Of a stretch of 6,302 nt of DNA, positions 1-5,519 are shown one piece after another. Made by a program: the position numbers and the translations under genes. A model generated the notes under the pieces. The model did no database searches. It saw only the letters and a program-made list of their open reading frames with translations, and had not been told where the DNA came from. This DNA is from Clostridiaceae bacterium. GTDB lineage: Bacteria > Bacillota > Clostridia > Oscillospirales > Acutalibacteraceae. The stretch lies in assembly GCA_016292705.1 (NCBI GenBank), contig JAEDHZ010000093.1, forward strand, positions 1 through 6,302, read 5' to 3'. Position 1 is the first letter of the stretch, and each line of letters opens with the position of its first letter.

Positions 1-363
1 CTTGTTCTTGATCTGGAAAGGAGCGGTTTTGAAGTTAAATTAGTTGAATCTGACGGAGAAAAACTTGAAAGTATCATTGAAAACATTGTTCCGGACATCC
101 TTATTGCCGATGCATTCATGAAGAACCTCGATGCGCTTGATGTTCTTTCATCCATCGGCGGAAAGCTCAAAGAATACGGCGTCAAAATCTTCATAATGGC
201 TGCCCTCAAGAACAAATTCTACGAGAGGAAGTTGCTTTCAAAAGGTGCAGATGCGTACCTGATTAAGCCGGTGAAGCTCAACTCAATAATTGGAAAAAGA
301 GCCACGGCAACAAAAAAAACTGAAAGAGTTGCCCTGCGACTGAAGCAGGCAGGAATAGTCTGA
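1..363 (+). CDS. Receiver-domain protein, Spo0A-like, C-terminal part (5' end outside window)
   Basis: The frame is open from base 1 to the TGA at 361-363, giving 120 visible residues; an ATG at 118 is internal, because the receiver fold clearly continues upstream of it. The visible part starts near helix 1 of a response-regulator receiver. It contains the phospho-acceptor strand PDILIADAFM (Asp37) and the conserved LIKP lysine (Lys89). The DAFM..LDAL.VL wording around the Asp resembles clostridial Spo0A. Two family positions differ: the Thr/Ser switch in beta-4 appears to be Ala67 (IFIMAAL), and the Pro usually following the Met is Lys41. After about 30 basic residues the protein ends, with no Spo0A DNA-binding domain, and a terminator follows at once. 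It is probably a stand-alone or C-terminal receiver, perhaps poorly switchable. Whether an effector domain lies upstream cannot be seen. Confidence 0.75.
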   Translation, partial: LVLDLERSGFEVKLVESDGEKLESIIENIVPDILIADAFMKNLDALDVLSSIGGKLKEYGVKIFIMAALKNKFYERKLLSKGADAYLIKPVKLNSIIGKRATATKKTERVALRLKQAGIV

Positions 364-386
364 ATTTCAAAACTTTAAAACCACCG

Positions 387-427
387 AAAACAAAGACCGT
401 CATGTTAAACATGCGGCCTTGTTTTTT
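387..427 (+). terminator. Intrinsic terminator of the receiver gene
   Basis: An imperfect stem runs from aaaacaa..ccg..catg (387-404) to catg.cgg..ttgtttt (410-427) around a ttaaa loop, and its 3' arm ends in a run of six T. It begins 24 bases after the stop codon, supporting 361-363 as the true gene end rather than a frameshift. Confidence 0.75.
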
Positions 428-457
428 CTCCGCAACACAAATTCAGGAAAGCGGAAA

Positions 458-483
458 GCGGCGCTGCCGGATGGCAACGCCGC
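458..483 (-). terminator. GC-rich terminator hairpin of the secreted-protein gene
   Basis: The arms gcggcg (458-463) and cgccgc (478-483) pair perfectly, and tgcc/ggca inside them extend the stem to ten pairs plus one mismatch, around a ggat loop. On the minus strand it lies 31 bases past the stop of the 515-1150 gene and is followed by an interrupted T-rich stretch (tttccgcttt). On the plus strand it is followed by aaaatcacttttt, so it may also back up the receiver-gene terminator. Confidence 0.65.
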
Positions 484-514
484 AAAATCACTTTTTAAGC
501 ATTGAAAGAATCAA

Positions 515-1150
515 TTAAAAGAGACCGCCGAAAACTTTCTCCATGAAAGCGATACCCTTAGCTGTATCTCCGCCGTAAGCGATGAGACCGATGATGGTTC
601 CGAAAACCTTCATGAGGATGCCGACAACCTTGGTAAGGGTGGGCTCTTCAATGGTTGCAGGGCTGTAGGAAGCTCTGAACTGAATAAGAGTTCCGCCACA
701 GTTCAAGGGAAGCTTAAACGCAGCAGCTGCCGCATAAGTGTTGCCTACATAGCTGATGTCGCAGGGGCAGACTTCGCAAGACCAACCGTTGAACTGCTGT
801 CCTGCCGGAGCGATAACTTCGGGAAGAACAACGCCCATTCCACCTTTCATGGTGTTGCGATCCTGGGGAACCATGTAATAAATTCCGGTAACATCCTTGC
901 CGGCTTTCCATTCAAACTTGCCGGTTTCTTCGTTATAAACCTGAGTTTCAGCCTTGAGCGAGCCGCCGTTAAGGTTGAACGAAAGAACAGCCTGTTCGGG
1001 AGTGCAGGGACCGCCCTCGCCCCACCAATCATGATAAGCCATCGGGGGTTTTACAGGAGTGTTTGTTGTTCCTTCTTCAGCAAAAGAGCTGACGGAAAGA
1101 GCAGCGAAAAGCATGAGAACTGCTAAAAATACAGATAATACTTTTTTCAT
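515..1150 (-). CDS. Secreted protein with InlB/Flg_new-like repeat, function unknown
   Basis: A 211-residue protein. Residues 1-24 form a classical signal peptide: MKK, a hydrophobic core, and an SSFA cleavage site before EE. Residues about 55-163 resemble one loosely spaced Listeria-Bacteroides (InlB B-repeat, Flg_new) unit: FNLNGG at 58-63, then Q-FNGWSCEV around 119-126, then a Y..G..Y strand and a closing FRASYSPA. Cysteines at 49, 125, 128, 130 and 151 include a tight C-x2-C-x-C cluster. Residues 173-211 are hydrophobic to amphipathic with glycines, possibly a membrane- or wall-associating tail; no LPXTG sorting signal is present. The start is fixed by an aaggagg site 9 bases upstream and by the signal peptide. 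The gene has its own promoter and terminator. The InlB-like assignment is by pattern only; extracytoplasmic location is solid, function is not known. Confidence 0.8.
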   Translation of the reverse strand: MKKVLSVFLAVLMLFAALSVSSFAEEGTTNTPVKPPMAYHDWWGEGGPCTPEQAVLSFNLNGGSLKAETQVYNEETGKFEWKAGKDVTGIYYMVPQDRNTMKGGMGVVLPEVIAPAGQQFNGWSCEVCPCDISYVGNTYAAAAAFKLPLNCGGTLIQFRASYSPATIEEPTLTKVVGILMKVFGTIIGLIAYGGDTAKGIAFMEKVFGGLF

Positions 1151-1159
1151 AGTGGATTT

Positions 1160-1166
1160 CCTCCTT
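1160..1166 (-). promoter_or_regulatory. Ribosome binding site, secreted-protein gene
   Basis: The minus strand reads aaggagg, a full anti-Shine-Dalgarno match, 9 bases before the ATG at 1150-1148. It confirms this start. Confidence 0.85.
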
Positions 1167-1193
1167 AATGTAATTGTTTATTATCTTGGCTTG

Positions 1194-1222
1194 ATTATAG
1201 CATTAAATTTGTCAAATTTCAA
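1194..1222 (-). promoter_or_regulatory. Sigma-A-type promoter of the secreted-protein gene
   Basis: On the minus strand: -35 TTGAAA (1222-1217), 17-bp spacer, -10 TATAAT (1199-1194), preceded by TGC, giving an extended -10. The predicted start is near 1187, with a leader of about 37 bases. The TTGACA hexamer at 1215-1210 is only 10 bp from the -10 box and is therefore not the -35. Confidence 0.8.
1205..1219. promoter_or_regulatory. Candidate operator: 15-bp palindrome within the promoter spacer
   Basis: The sequence aaatttg-t-caaattt is a perfect 7-bp inverted repeat around one central base. It covers the promoter spacer and half of the -35 box, where a bound protein would block RNA polymerase. 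The arms are AT-rich in an AT-rich region, so chance is possible; no regulator is visible in the window. Confidence 0.35.
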
Positions 1223-1333
1223 GTAGTTTTTGAAATCTTTATTGATTTTTTATTAACTTTTCACAATGAGAAAAAAGAAGAGAATTTATATTCAGACAAT
1301 CTGCTGTTTCCTCTCTGCATATATTTCCTGACT

Positions 1334-1353
1334 AAAAACGGTGTTCGGTTTTT
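1334..1353 (-). terminator. Weak terminator-like hairpin after dus
   Basis: On the minus strand an A-rich arm next to the dus stop codon pairs with cgttttt about 10 bases later. The stem is short, with a C-C mismatch, and is followed by Ts. It is the only terminator-like structure in the 203 bases between dus and the next gene, so some read-through into that gene is possible. Confidence 0.3.
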
Positions 1354-2322
1354 TCAGCAGTTCTTCGCCGAAATTTCAAAAGCAAGTTCTTCCAGTTCCT
1401 CAATGCTTGAAAGTGTTCCGACCCTTTGCCTGTAGCCTGCTGCACCCCGAACACCCCTGATATACCAGGCAGCATGCTTGCGAGCCTCCCTTATTCCGAC
1501 CTTTTCGCCCTTGTATTCACAAATGCGGCGGATATGCTTCACCATAACACGCATCTGCTCGCTGACGGGCGGCTCGGGAAGAATCACTTCATGCTTCAGA
1601 AATGCGCTAATCTGACTGAAAACCCACGGTCTTCCGAGCGCTCCCCTGCCGACAAGGATATAATCACAGCCGGTTTCCTCAAGCATCTTTGCCGCAGAGA
1701 TTCCGTCGGTAACATCGCCGTTTGCAATAACGGGGATTTCAACACTCCTTTTCACAAGTGCAATTGTTTTTGTGTCAACCGGCGGCGCATACATCTGCTG
1801 CCTTGTCCGCCCGTGAACCGTGATTGCCTTTGCCCCGGCATTTTGTGCCCTTTTCGCCATTTCAACTGCGTTGATGTGCTCTTCGTCCCAGCCGAGCCTG
1901 ATTTTCACCGTAACGGGAATATCAACCGCATCGGCAACAGCCTTTATGATTCTTTCGGCAAGAACGGGGTCTTTCAGGAGTGCGCTTCCGCCACCGTTTC
2001 CGGCAATCTTCGGCGCAGGACAGCCCATATTGATATCAATAACATCCGGAGAATAGGCAAGACATTCCACTGCCGACTGCGCCATAATGTCCGGATCACT
2101 GCCGAAAAGCTGCGCTGCCGCAGGACGCTCATTTTCCGAAAGGAGAAGAAGCTTTCTGCTTTTTCTGTCGCACATTGTCAGACCCTTTGAGCTGACCATT
2201 TCGCTGACAACATAGGTTGCGCCGTATTCACAGCAAAGTTCACGAAACGCCATGTCCGCAACGCCCGCCATCGGCGCAAGACCGGCAGTGCGGCCGTCAA
2301 TTTCAAGGTTACCGATCCTCAT
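1354..2322 (-). CDS. dusB: tRNA dihydrouridine synthase, DusB/NifR3 family
   Basis: The 322-residue product is a flavin enzyme that reduces specific uridines in the tRNA D-loop to dihydrouridine using NAD(P)H. Family signatures occur in order: LAPMAGVAD at 15-23 (FMN site), INMGCPAPKI at 97-106 with the catalytic Cys101 that protonates the uracil, VTVKIRLGWD at 137-146 with FMN-contacting Lys140, the ITVHGRTRQQMY block at 167-178 with His170, IANGDV at 199-204, and VGRGALGRPW at 224-233 for the FMN phosphate. A helical tRNA-binding C-terminal region follows. Length fits the family (about 320). The ATG at 2322-2320 is chosen because a GAGG site lies 8 bases upstream and the family N-terminus (RIGNLEI) begins there; the in-frame ATG at 2421 would add 33 residues and reach into the polA promoter. 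The subfamily is assigned from motif style. It is transcribed divergently from polA. Confidence 0.93.
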   Translation of the reverse strand: MRIGNLEIDGRTAGLAPMAGVADMAFRELCCEYGATYVVSEMVSSKGLTMCDRKSRKLLLLSENERPAAAQLFGSDPDIMAQSAVECLAYSPDVIDINMGCPAPKIAGNGGGSALLKDPVLAERIIKAVADAVDIPVTVKIRLGWDEEHINAVEMAKRAQNAGAKAITVHGRTRQQMYAPPVDTKTIALVKRSVEIPVIANGDVTDGISAAKMLEETGCDYILVGRGALGRPWVFSQISAFLKHEVILPEPPVSEQMRVMVKHIRRICEYKGEKVGIREARKHAAWYIRGVRGAAGYRQRVGTLSSIEELEELAFEISAKNC

Positions 2323-2330
2323 TATAAATT

Positions 2331-2334
2331 CCTC
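2331..2334 (-). promoter_or_regulatory. Ribosome binding site deciding the dus start
   Basis: The minus strand reads GAGG, 8 bases before the ATG at 2322. It favours this start over the upstream in-frame ATG at 2421. Confidence 0.7.
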
Positions 2335-2353
2335 ATTCTTTTCTGATTGATAT

Positions 2354-2362
2354 ATTTTAACA
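2354..2362 (-). promoter_or_regulatory. Probable extended -10 promoter of dus
   Basis: The minus strand reads TGT-TAAAAT, a TGn-extended -10 box. No good -35 lies 16-18 bp upstream; that position falls inside the inverted repeat at 2378-2394. The predicted start is near 2347, giving a leader of about 25 bases. Confidence 0.5.
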
Positions 2363-2377
2363 CAAACTTGAAAAAAA

Positions 2378-2394
2378 TCCACCCTTTTGGTGGA
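2378..2394. promoter_or_regulatory. Inverted repeat between divergent dus and polA promoters
   Basis: TCCACC-cttttt-free spacing is not used here: the arms are TCCACC (2378-2383) and GGTGGA (2389-2394), perfectly complementary, separated by five bases. Beyond them aaa and ttt can continue the symmetry with one offset. It overlaps the -35 region of both predicted promoters and lies upstream of both predicted starts, so it would act as DNA rather than as an RNA hairpin. It may be a shared operator, or an incidental palindrome. Confidence 0.4.
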
Positions 2395-2399
2395 ATTTG

Positions 2400-2408
2400 T
2401 GGTATACT
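2400..2408 (+). promoter_or_regulatory. Extended -10 promoter of polA
   Basis: TGG-TATACT is a TGn-extended -10 box with no recognisable -35 at 16-18 bp. The predicted start is near 2415, giving a leader of about 28 bases. Confidence 0.6.
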
Positions 2409-2430
2409 TAATTATATTCATTCAAACTTC

Positions 2431-2435
2431 GGAGG
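2431..2435 (+). promoter_or_regulatory. Ribosome binding site deciding the polA start
   Basis: GGAGG lies 7 bases before the ATG at 2443. It selects this start over the in-frame ATG at 2347, which is upstream of the promoter. Confidence 0.9.
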
Positions 2436-2442
2436 TAACCGT

Positions 2443-5040
2443 ATGAAACTTCTTGTTGTTGACGGAAACAGCATTGTTAACCGTGCGTTTTATGCAATCA
2501 AACTGCTTTCAACCAAGGACGGTCAGTTCACCAATGCCATCTATGGCTTTATGAATATTCTGCTGAAGCTTGAGGAGGAATGCGAACCGAGCCATGTTGC
2601 TGTTGCTTTTGACCTCAAAGCACCAACCTTCCGCCATAAAATGTTCAGCGAATACAAGGCCGGACGCAAGGGTATGCCGCCGGAGCTTGCAAGTCAGCTG
2701 CCGATACTCAAAAAGCTGCTTTCCTCGCTCGGATATACCCTTGTTGAAAAAGAGGGCTTTGAAGCGGATGATATTCTCGGCACGCTGAGCGCCTGTGTCA
2801 AGGGAGACGACCGCTGCTTTGTTGCAACGGGCGACCGTGACTCACTTCAGCTTGTTTCCGACAACACCGTTGTGATGCTTGCCTCAACAAAAATGGGAAA
2901 ACCGCAAACGGTTGTCTATGACAAAGAAAAGCTCATGGAGGAATACGGCGTTGCTCCGGAGGGTATGATTGAAATCAAAGCACTCATGGGAGATACCTCT
3001 GATAATATTCCCGGCGTTGCAGGTATCGGTCAGAAAACTGCCGCCGACCTCATCAGACGCTTCAAAACAATTGACAAAATTTATTCAGATCTTGACTCGC
3101 TCGACATCAAAAAGGGCGTCCACGACAAGCTTGAAGCCGGAAAGGACAGCGCATATCTTTCAAAAAAGCTCGGCACCATCTGCCTTGACGCTCCGATTGA
3201 TACTGATATGGAAAGTTATCAAAAAAAAGCTCCTGACGCAAAGCAGGCAATAACGCTTCTTGTTTCGCTTGAAATGTTTTCAATGATTGAAAAGCTCGGT
3301 CTTACCCGTGAGGGAGCTTCCGTCGCTTCCGAACCGAATCAAAAGGAAAGCAGAGTCAATTTCAAAGAGGAACGGGATCTCTGCGGTCTGCTCGGCGAAT
3401 TAAAAAACGCCGGAGAGGCATATTTTGTCAGTGAATATGAGAATCAAAAAGTCAAAGCCTTTTATTTTTGCATAGACAACGAAGTCCGGCTTGTTGAATC
3501 AAACTGCTTTGACTTTGAATCATTTGCAAAAAGCTTTCTTGAGGGAGACTGTAAGAAATTCACTGCCGACAGCAAAAGCCTTTACCGTTATGCCGAAAAC
3601 ATCGGAGCCTCGCTTTCCAATCTCTCCTTTGACACCACCCTTGCCGGTTACATCCTCAACCCCTCTGCGAGCAGCTATGATGTTCTGCGCCTTGCAGATT
3701 CGTTCAGTGTTTATGTCCCCGAAATTGACTGCCCGGAGAATTTGAAAAAGTTTGCTCAAAGTGCCGCCGCCATAAAAGGCGTCTGCAAAAAGTGCGCCGC
3801 CGAAATTGAGGAAAACGGTCAGGAATATCTGCTTTATGAAATTGAACAGCCGCTTGCAAAGGTTCTTGCTTCAATGGAGAACACCGGTTTTCTTGTTGAC
3901 CGGGACGAGATTGCACGCTACGGAAAAGAACTTGAGCTTCGCATTGATGAAATCAGCGAAAAGATTTTCTCGCTTGTCGGTTTTGAGTTCAACCTCAATT
4001 CTCCGAAGCAGCTCGGCGAGGCACTGTTTGAAAAAATGGGTATTCCGGCAAAAAAGAAAACCAAAAGCGGTTACTCAACAAGCGCAGAGGTTCTTGAAGC
4101 TCTGGCAGACGAATATCCCGTTGTTGCAGACATTCTTTCATACCGTATGCTTGCAAAGCTCAAATCAACCTACTGCGACGGTCTTCTCAAGCAGATTGAA
4201 GAGGACGGAAGAATCCGTTCAACGCTCAACCAGACCGAAACAAGAACCGGAAGAATCTCCTCCCTTGAGCCGAATCTTCAGAACATCCCCGTGCGCTACA
4301 AGGAAGGCAGGGAGATACGGCGCTTTTTCACCGCAGGAGAAAACAGAGTGCTTGTTGATGCTGACTACTCACAGATTGAGCTTCGGGTTCTTGCGGATAT
4401 TGCAGGAGATGAAACAATGCTTTCCGCCTTCAAAAACGGCGATGACATCCACGCAATAACCGCCTCTCAGGTGTTCAATATGCCCTTGCACATGGTGACG
4501 CCGCTGATGCGAAGCAGAGCAAAGGCCGTCAATTTCGGAATTGTTTACGGAATCGGTGCATTCTCGCTTGCAAAGGATATCGGTGTTTCTCGCAAGGAGG
4601 CGGACTCCTATATCAAAGGCTATCTTCATCATTACAACGGCATTGACCGCTATATGAAGCAGGTTGTTGAAACAGCACGGGAGGACGGTTTTGCGCAAAC
4701 GCTTTTCAAACGCCGCCGTTATCTTCCCGAACTCACCGCCGCAAACAAAATGCTCCAGGCTTTCGGCGAAAGGGTTGCACGCAACATGCCGGTTCAGGGC
4801 ACCGCAGCGGACATCATTAAGATTGCAATGGTAAAGGTTTCGCAACGGCTCTCCGAAGAAACAGAAAGCGCAAAGCTCATCATGCAGGTGCACGACGAAC
4901 TGATTGTTGAATGTGATGAATCGGAAAAAGAAAAGGTCTGCTCACTTTTGAAAGAGGAAATGGAAAATGCCTGCAAAATGCGTGTGAAGCTTCTTGCCGA
5001 GGTACACACGGGCAAAACATGGTATGAAGCAAAGGATTGA
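2443..5040 (+). CDS. polA: DNA polymerase I (5'-3' exonuclease plus polymerase, no active proofreading)
   Basis: The 865-residue protein matches Gram-positive Pol I in length. It fills gaps and removes RNA primers during Okazaki fragment maturation and excision repair. Residues 1 to about 265 are the FEN-type nuclease: Asp7 (VVDGNS), Asp57 (AFD), EADD 107-110, GDRD 130-133 and GDTSDNIPG 183-191 carry the metal-binding acids, followed by the helix-hairpin-helix VAGIGQKTA. Residues about 300-460 are a degenerate 3'-5' exonuclease fold: the DxE site reads V-S-E (329-331), losing the first Asp, and the YxxxD motif is absent, although Asp397 (FDTTLAGYILN) remains. Residues about 465-865 are the polymerase: TRTGRISS 600-607, motif A DYSQIE 641-646, motif B R690/K694/F698/Y702, and motif C HDE 817-819. 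Catalytic acids Asp641 and Asp818 are present, so synthesis should be active. Phe698 is the usual bacterial residue for dNTP/ddNTP discrimination. Divergent from dus. Confidence 0.98.
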   Translation: MKLLVVDGNSIVNRAFYAIKLLSTKDGQFTNAIYGFMNILLKLEEECEPSHVAVAFDLKAPTFRHKMFSEYKAGRKGMPPELASQLPILKKLLSSLGYTLVEKEGFEADDILGTLSACVKGDDRCFVATGDRDSLQLVSDNTVVMLASTKMGKPQTVVYDKEKLMEEYGVAPEGMIEIKALMGDTSDNIPGVAGIGQKTAADLIRRFKTIDKIYSDLDSLDIKKGVHDKLEAGKDSAYLSKKLGTICLDAPIDTDMESYQKKAPDAKQAITLLVSLEMFSMIEKLGLTREGASVASEPNQKESRVNFKEERDLCGLLGELKNAGEAYFVSEYENQKVKAFYFCIDNEVRLVESNCFDFESFAKSFLEGDCKKFTADSKSLYRYAENIGASLSNLSFDTTLAGYILNPSASSYDVLRLADSFSVYVPEIDCPENLKKFAQSAAAIKGVCKKCAAEIEENGQEYLLYEIEQPLAKVLASMENTGFLVDRDEIARYGKELELRIDEISEKIFSLVGFEFNLNSPKQLGEALFEKMGIPAKKKTKSGYSTSAEVLEALADEYPVVADILSYRMLAKLKSTYCDGLLKQIEEDGRIRSTLNQTETRTGRISSLEPNLQNIPVRYKEGREIRRFFTAGENRVLVDADYSQIELRVLADIAGDETMLSAFKNGDDIHAITASQVFNMPLHMVTPLMRSRAKAVNFGIVYGIGAFSLAKDIGVSRKEADSYIKGYLHHYNGIDRYMKQVVETAREDGFAQTLFKRRRYLPELTAANKMLQAFGERVARNMPVQGTAADIIKIAMVKVSQRLSEETESAKLIMQVHDELIVECDESEKEKVCSLLKEEMENACKMRVKLLAEVHTGKTWYEAKD

Positions 5041-5058
5041 TATATATTATAGTATAAC

Positions 5059-5086
5059 AAAACCGCTTTTCAAACCGCAAAACCGC
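5059..5086 (+). repeat. Three short AAACCGC direct repeats after polA
   Basis: AAACCGC occurs three times (5060-5066, 5072-5078, 5080-5086), spaced 12 and 8 bases apart, between the polA stop and its terminator. The last copy forms part of the terminator's 5' arm. No function is evident. Confidence 0.4.
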
Positions 5087-5120
5087 CTGCTCACGGAAAA
5101 CCCGGAAGCAGGCGGCTTTT
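5079..5120. terminator. Strong, probably bidirectional terminator between polA and the small membrane gene
   Basis: Arms ccgcctgct (5083-5091) and agcaggcgg (5107-5115) form a perfect nine-pair GC-rich stem with a 15-base loop. On the plus strand it is followed by ctttt and on the minus strand by ttttgcggttt, suiting convergent genes on both sides. Confidence 0.8.
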
Positions 5121-5157
5121 GATATGATGATATAAAGTGAAAGTGATAAAACTACCG

Positions 5158-5183
5158 AAAAAACAAGTTAGCCGTTATTGTTT
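5158..5183 (-). terminator. Weak terminator-like hairpin after the small membrane gene
   Basis: On the minus strand aaacaa pairs with ttgttt (5183-5178 with 5166-5161) around an 11-base loop and runs into six Ts. The stem is all but one A-T pairs, so it is weak; the hairpin at 5079-5120 probably provides real termination. Confidence 0.3.
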
Positions 5184-5187
5184 GCAA

Positions 5188-5418
5188 TCAGGCAGCTCTT
5201 CCCGCCCTTTTGCGCCCCTTTGCCGAATTCTGTGCGTTAAATGCAACAGAACGGGGAATCTCACGGCATGTTGAATTTTTGCGATTCGTGTTCTTTGAAA
5301 AGGCCCTTTTGAGCTTTTGCTCAAAGGCGATAAGCCTTTCTTCAAAAATTATTCCGAGAACCGCAAGGACAACAAGCGGAATATAAACTGAGAAAAACAT
5401 AACCGGTGATGTAAACAT
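5188..5418 (-). CDS. Small single-pass membrane protein, putatively SOS-regulated, function unknown
   Basis: A 76-residue protein I do not recognise. Residues about 4-25 form one uncharged hydrophobic helix (VYIPLVVLAVLGII). Next comes an amphipathic stretch (FEERLIAFEQKLKRAF, 25-40) and then a polar, strongly basic tail; 14 Lys/Arg follow the helix. By the positive-inside rule the tail is cytoplasmic and the N-terminus outside. No LysM, catalytic motif or cleavable signal is evident. A strong AGGAGGG site 7 bases before the ATG, a perfect-consensus promoter, and convergent terminators argue that the frame is real despite its length. A LexA-like box just downstream of the promoter suggests DNA-damage induction. 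Small LexA-repressed membrane proteins in other bacteria (YneA in Bacillus, SidA in Caulobacter) block cell division; sharing that role here is a guess, as there is no visible sequence resemblance. Confidence 0.75.
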   Translation of the reverse strand: MFTSPVMFFSVYIPLVVLAVLGIIFEERLIAFEQKLKRAFSKNTNRKNSTCREIPRSVAFNAQNSAKGRKRAGRAA

Positions 5419-5425
5419 TGTAAAA

Positions 5426-5432
5426 CCCTCCT
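5426..5432 (-). promoter_or_regulatory. Ribosome binding site of the small membrane gene
   Basis: The minus strand reads AGGAGGG, 7 bases from the ATG at 5418. It is among the best sites in the window and the main reason to accept this short gene. Confidence 0.85.
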
Positions 5433-5446
5433 GAATTATATCCGAG

Positions 5447-5464
5447 TCGGGCGAACACGCCCGA
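5447..5464 (-). promoter_or_regulatory. Perfect hairpin in the leader of the small membrane gene
   Basis: tcgggcg (5447-5453) and cgcccga (5458-5464) form a seven-pair GC-rich stem with a four-base loop. In the minus-strand transcript it lies within the predicted leader, 14 bases upstream of the ribosome site. There is no T-run after it, so it is not a terminator; mRNA stabilisation or translation control is possible. Confidence 0.5.
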
Positions 5465-5475
5465 ACATTCGTTCT
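5462..5475 (-). promoter_or_regulatory. Candidate LexA (SOS) box
   Basis: The minus strand reads a-GAAC-GAAT-GTTC-g. The core matches the Bacillus-type LexA consensus GAAC-RNRY-GTTY at every position. It sits about 10-24 bases downstream of the predicted transcription start, where a bound repressor would block RNA polymerase. A second, poorer match (GAAC-ATTT-GTGT, minus strand, 5530-5519) abuts the -35 box. Confidence 0.65.
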
Positions 5476-5491
5476 TGTTTTCTATGACTTT

Positions 5492-5519
5492 ATTATAGCC
5501 GAAAAAATCGATTTGTCAA
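5492..5519 (-). promoter_or_regulatory. Perfect-consensus promoter of the small membrane gene
   Basis: On the minus strand: TTGACA (5519-5514), 16-bp spacer, TATAAT (5497-5492). Both hexamers are exact consensus. The predicted start is near 5485, with a leader of about 66 bases. Such a strong promoter usually needs a repressor, which fits the LexA-like box. Confidence 0.85.

Noticed and set aside
361..430. Possible frameshift cutting off a Spo0A DNA-binding domain
   Set aside because: A terminator starts 24 bases after the stop and no reading frame downstream encodes a recognisable Spo0A C-terminal domain.
1210..1215. TTGACA on the minus strand as -35 box of the secreted-protein gene
   Set aside because: It is only 10 bp from the TATAAT; TTGAAA at 1217-1222 gives the proper 17-bp spacing.
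1426..2190. 254-codon open frame on the plus strand
   Set aside because: It lies wholly antisense to the dus gene, whose protein has all family motifs; the product is Cys/His/Arg-rich with no recognisable domain and no ribosome site.
2323..2421. 33-codon N-terminal extension of dus
   Set aside because: It crosses the predicted dus promoter, and DusB-type proteins begin at about the ATG at 2322, which has its own GAGG site.
2347..2442. 32-codon N-terminal extension of polA from an upstream ATG
   Set aside because: The extension would begin upstream of the extended -10 promoter, and GGAGG is placed for the ATG at 2443, where the family N-terminus begins.
3806..4459. 217-codon open frame inside polA in another plus frame
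   Set aside because: It is a shadow of the polymerase coding sequence; the Ser/Arg/Lys-rich product has no motif and the polA frame is continuous through it.
4369..4893. 174-codon minus-strand frame opposite the polA motifs A to C
   Set aside because: It is antisense to the most conserved part of polA and so is open by codon bias; no start signals are seen.
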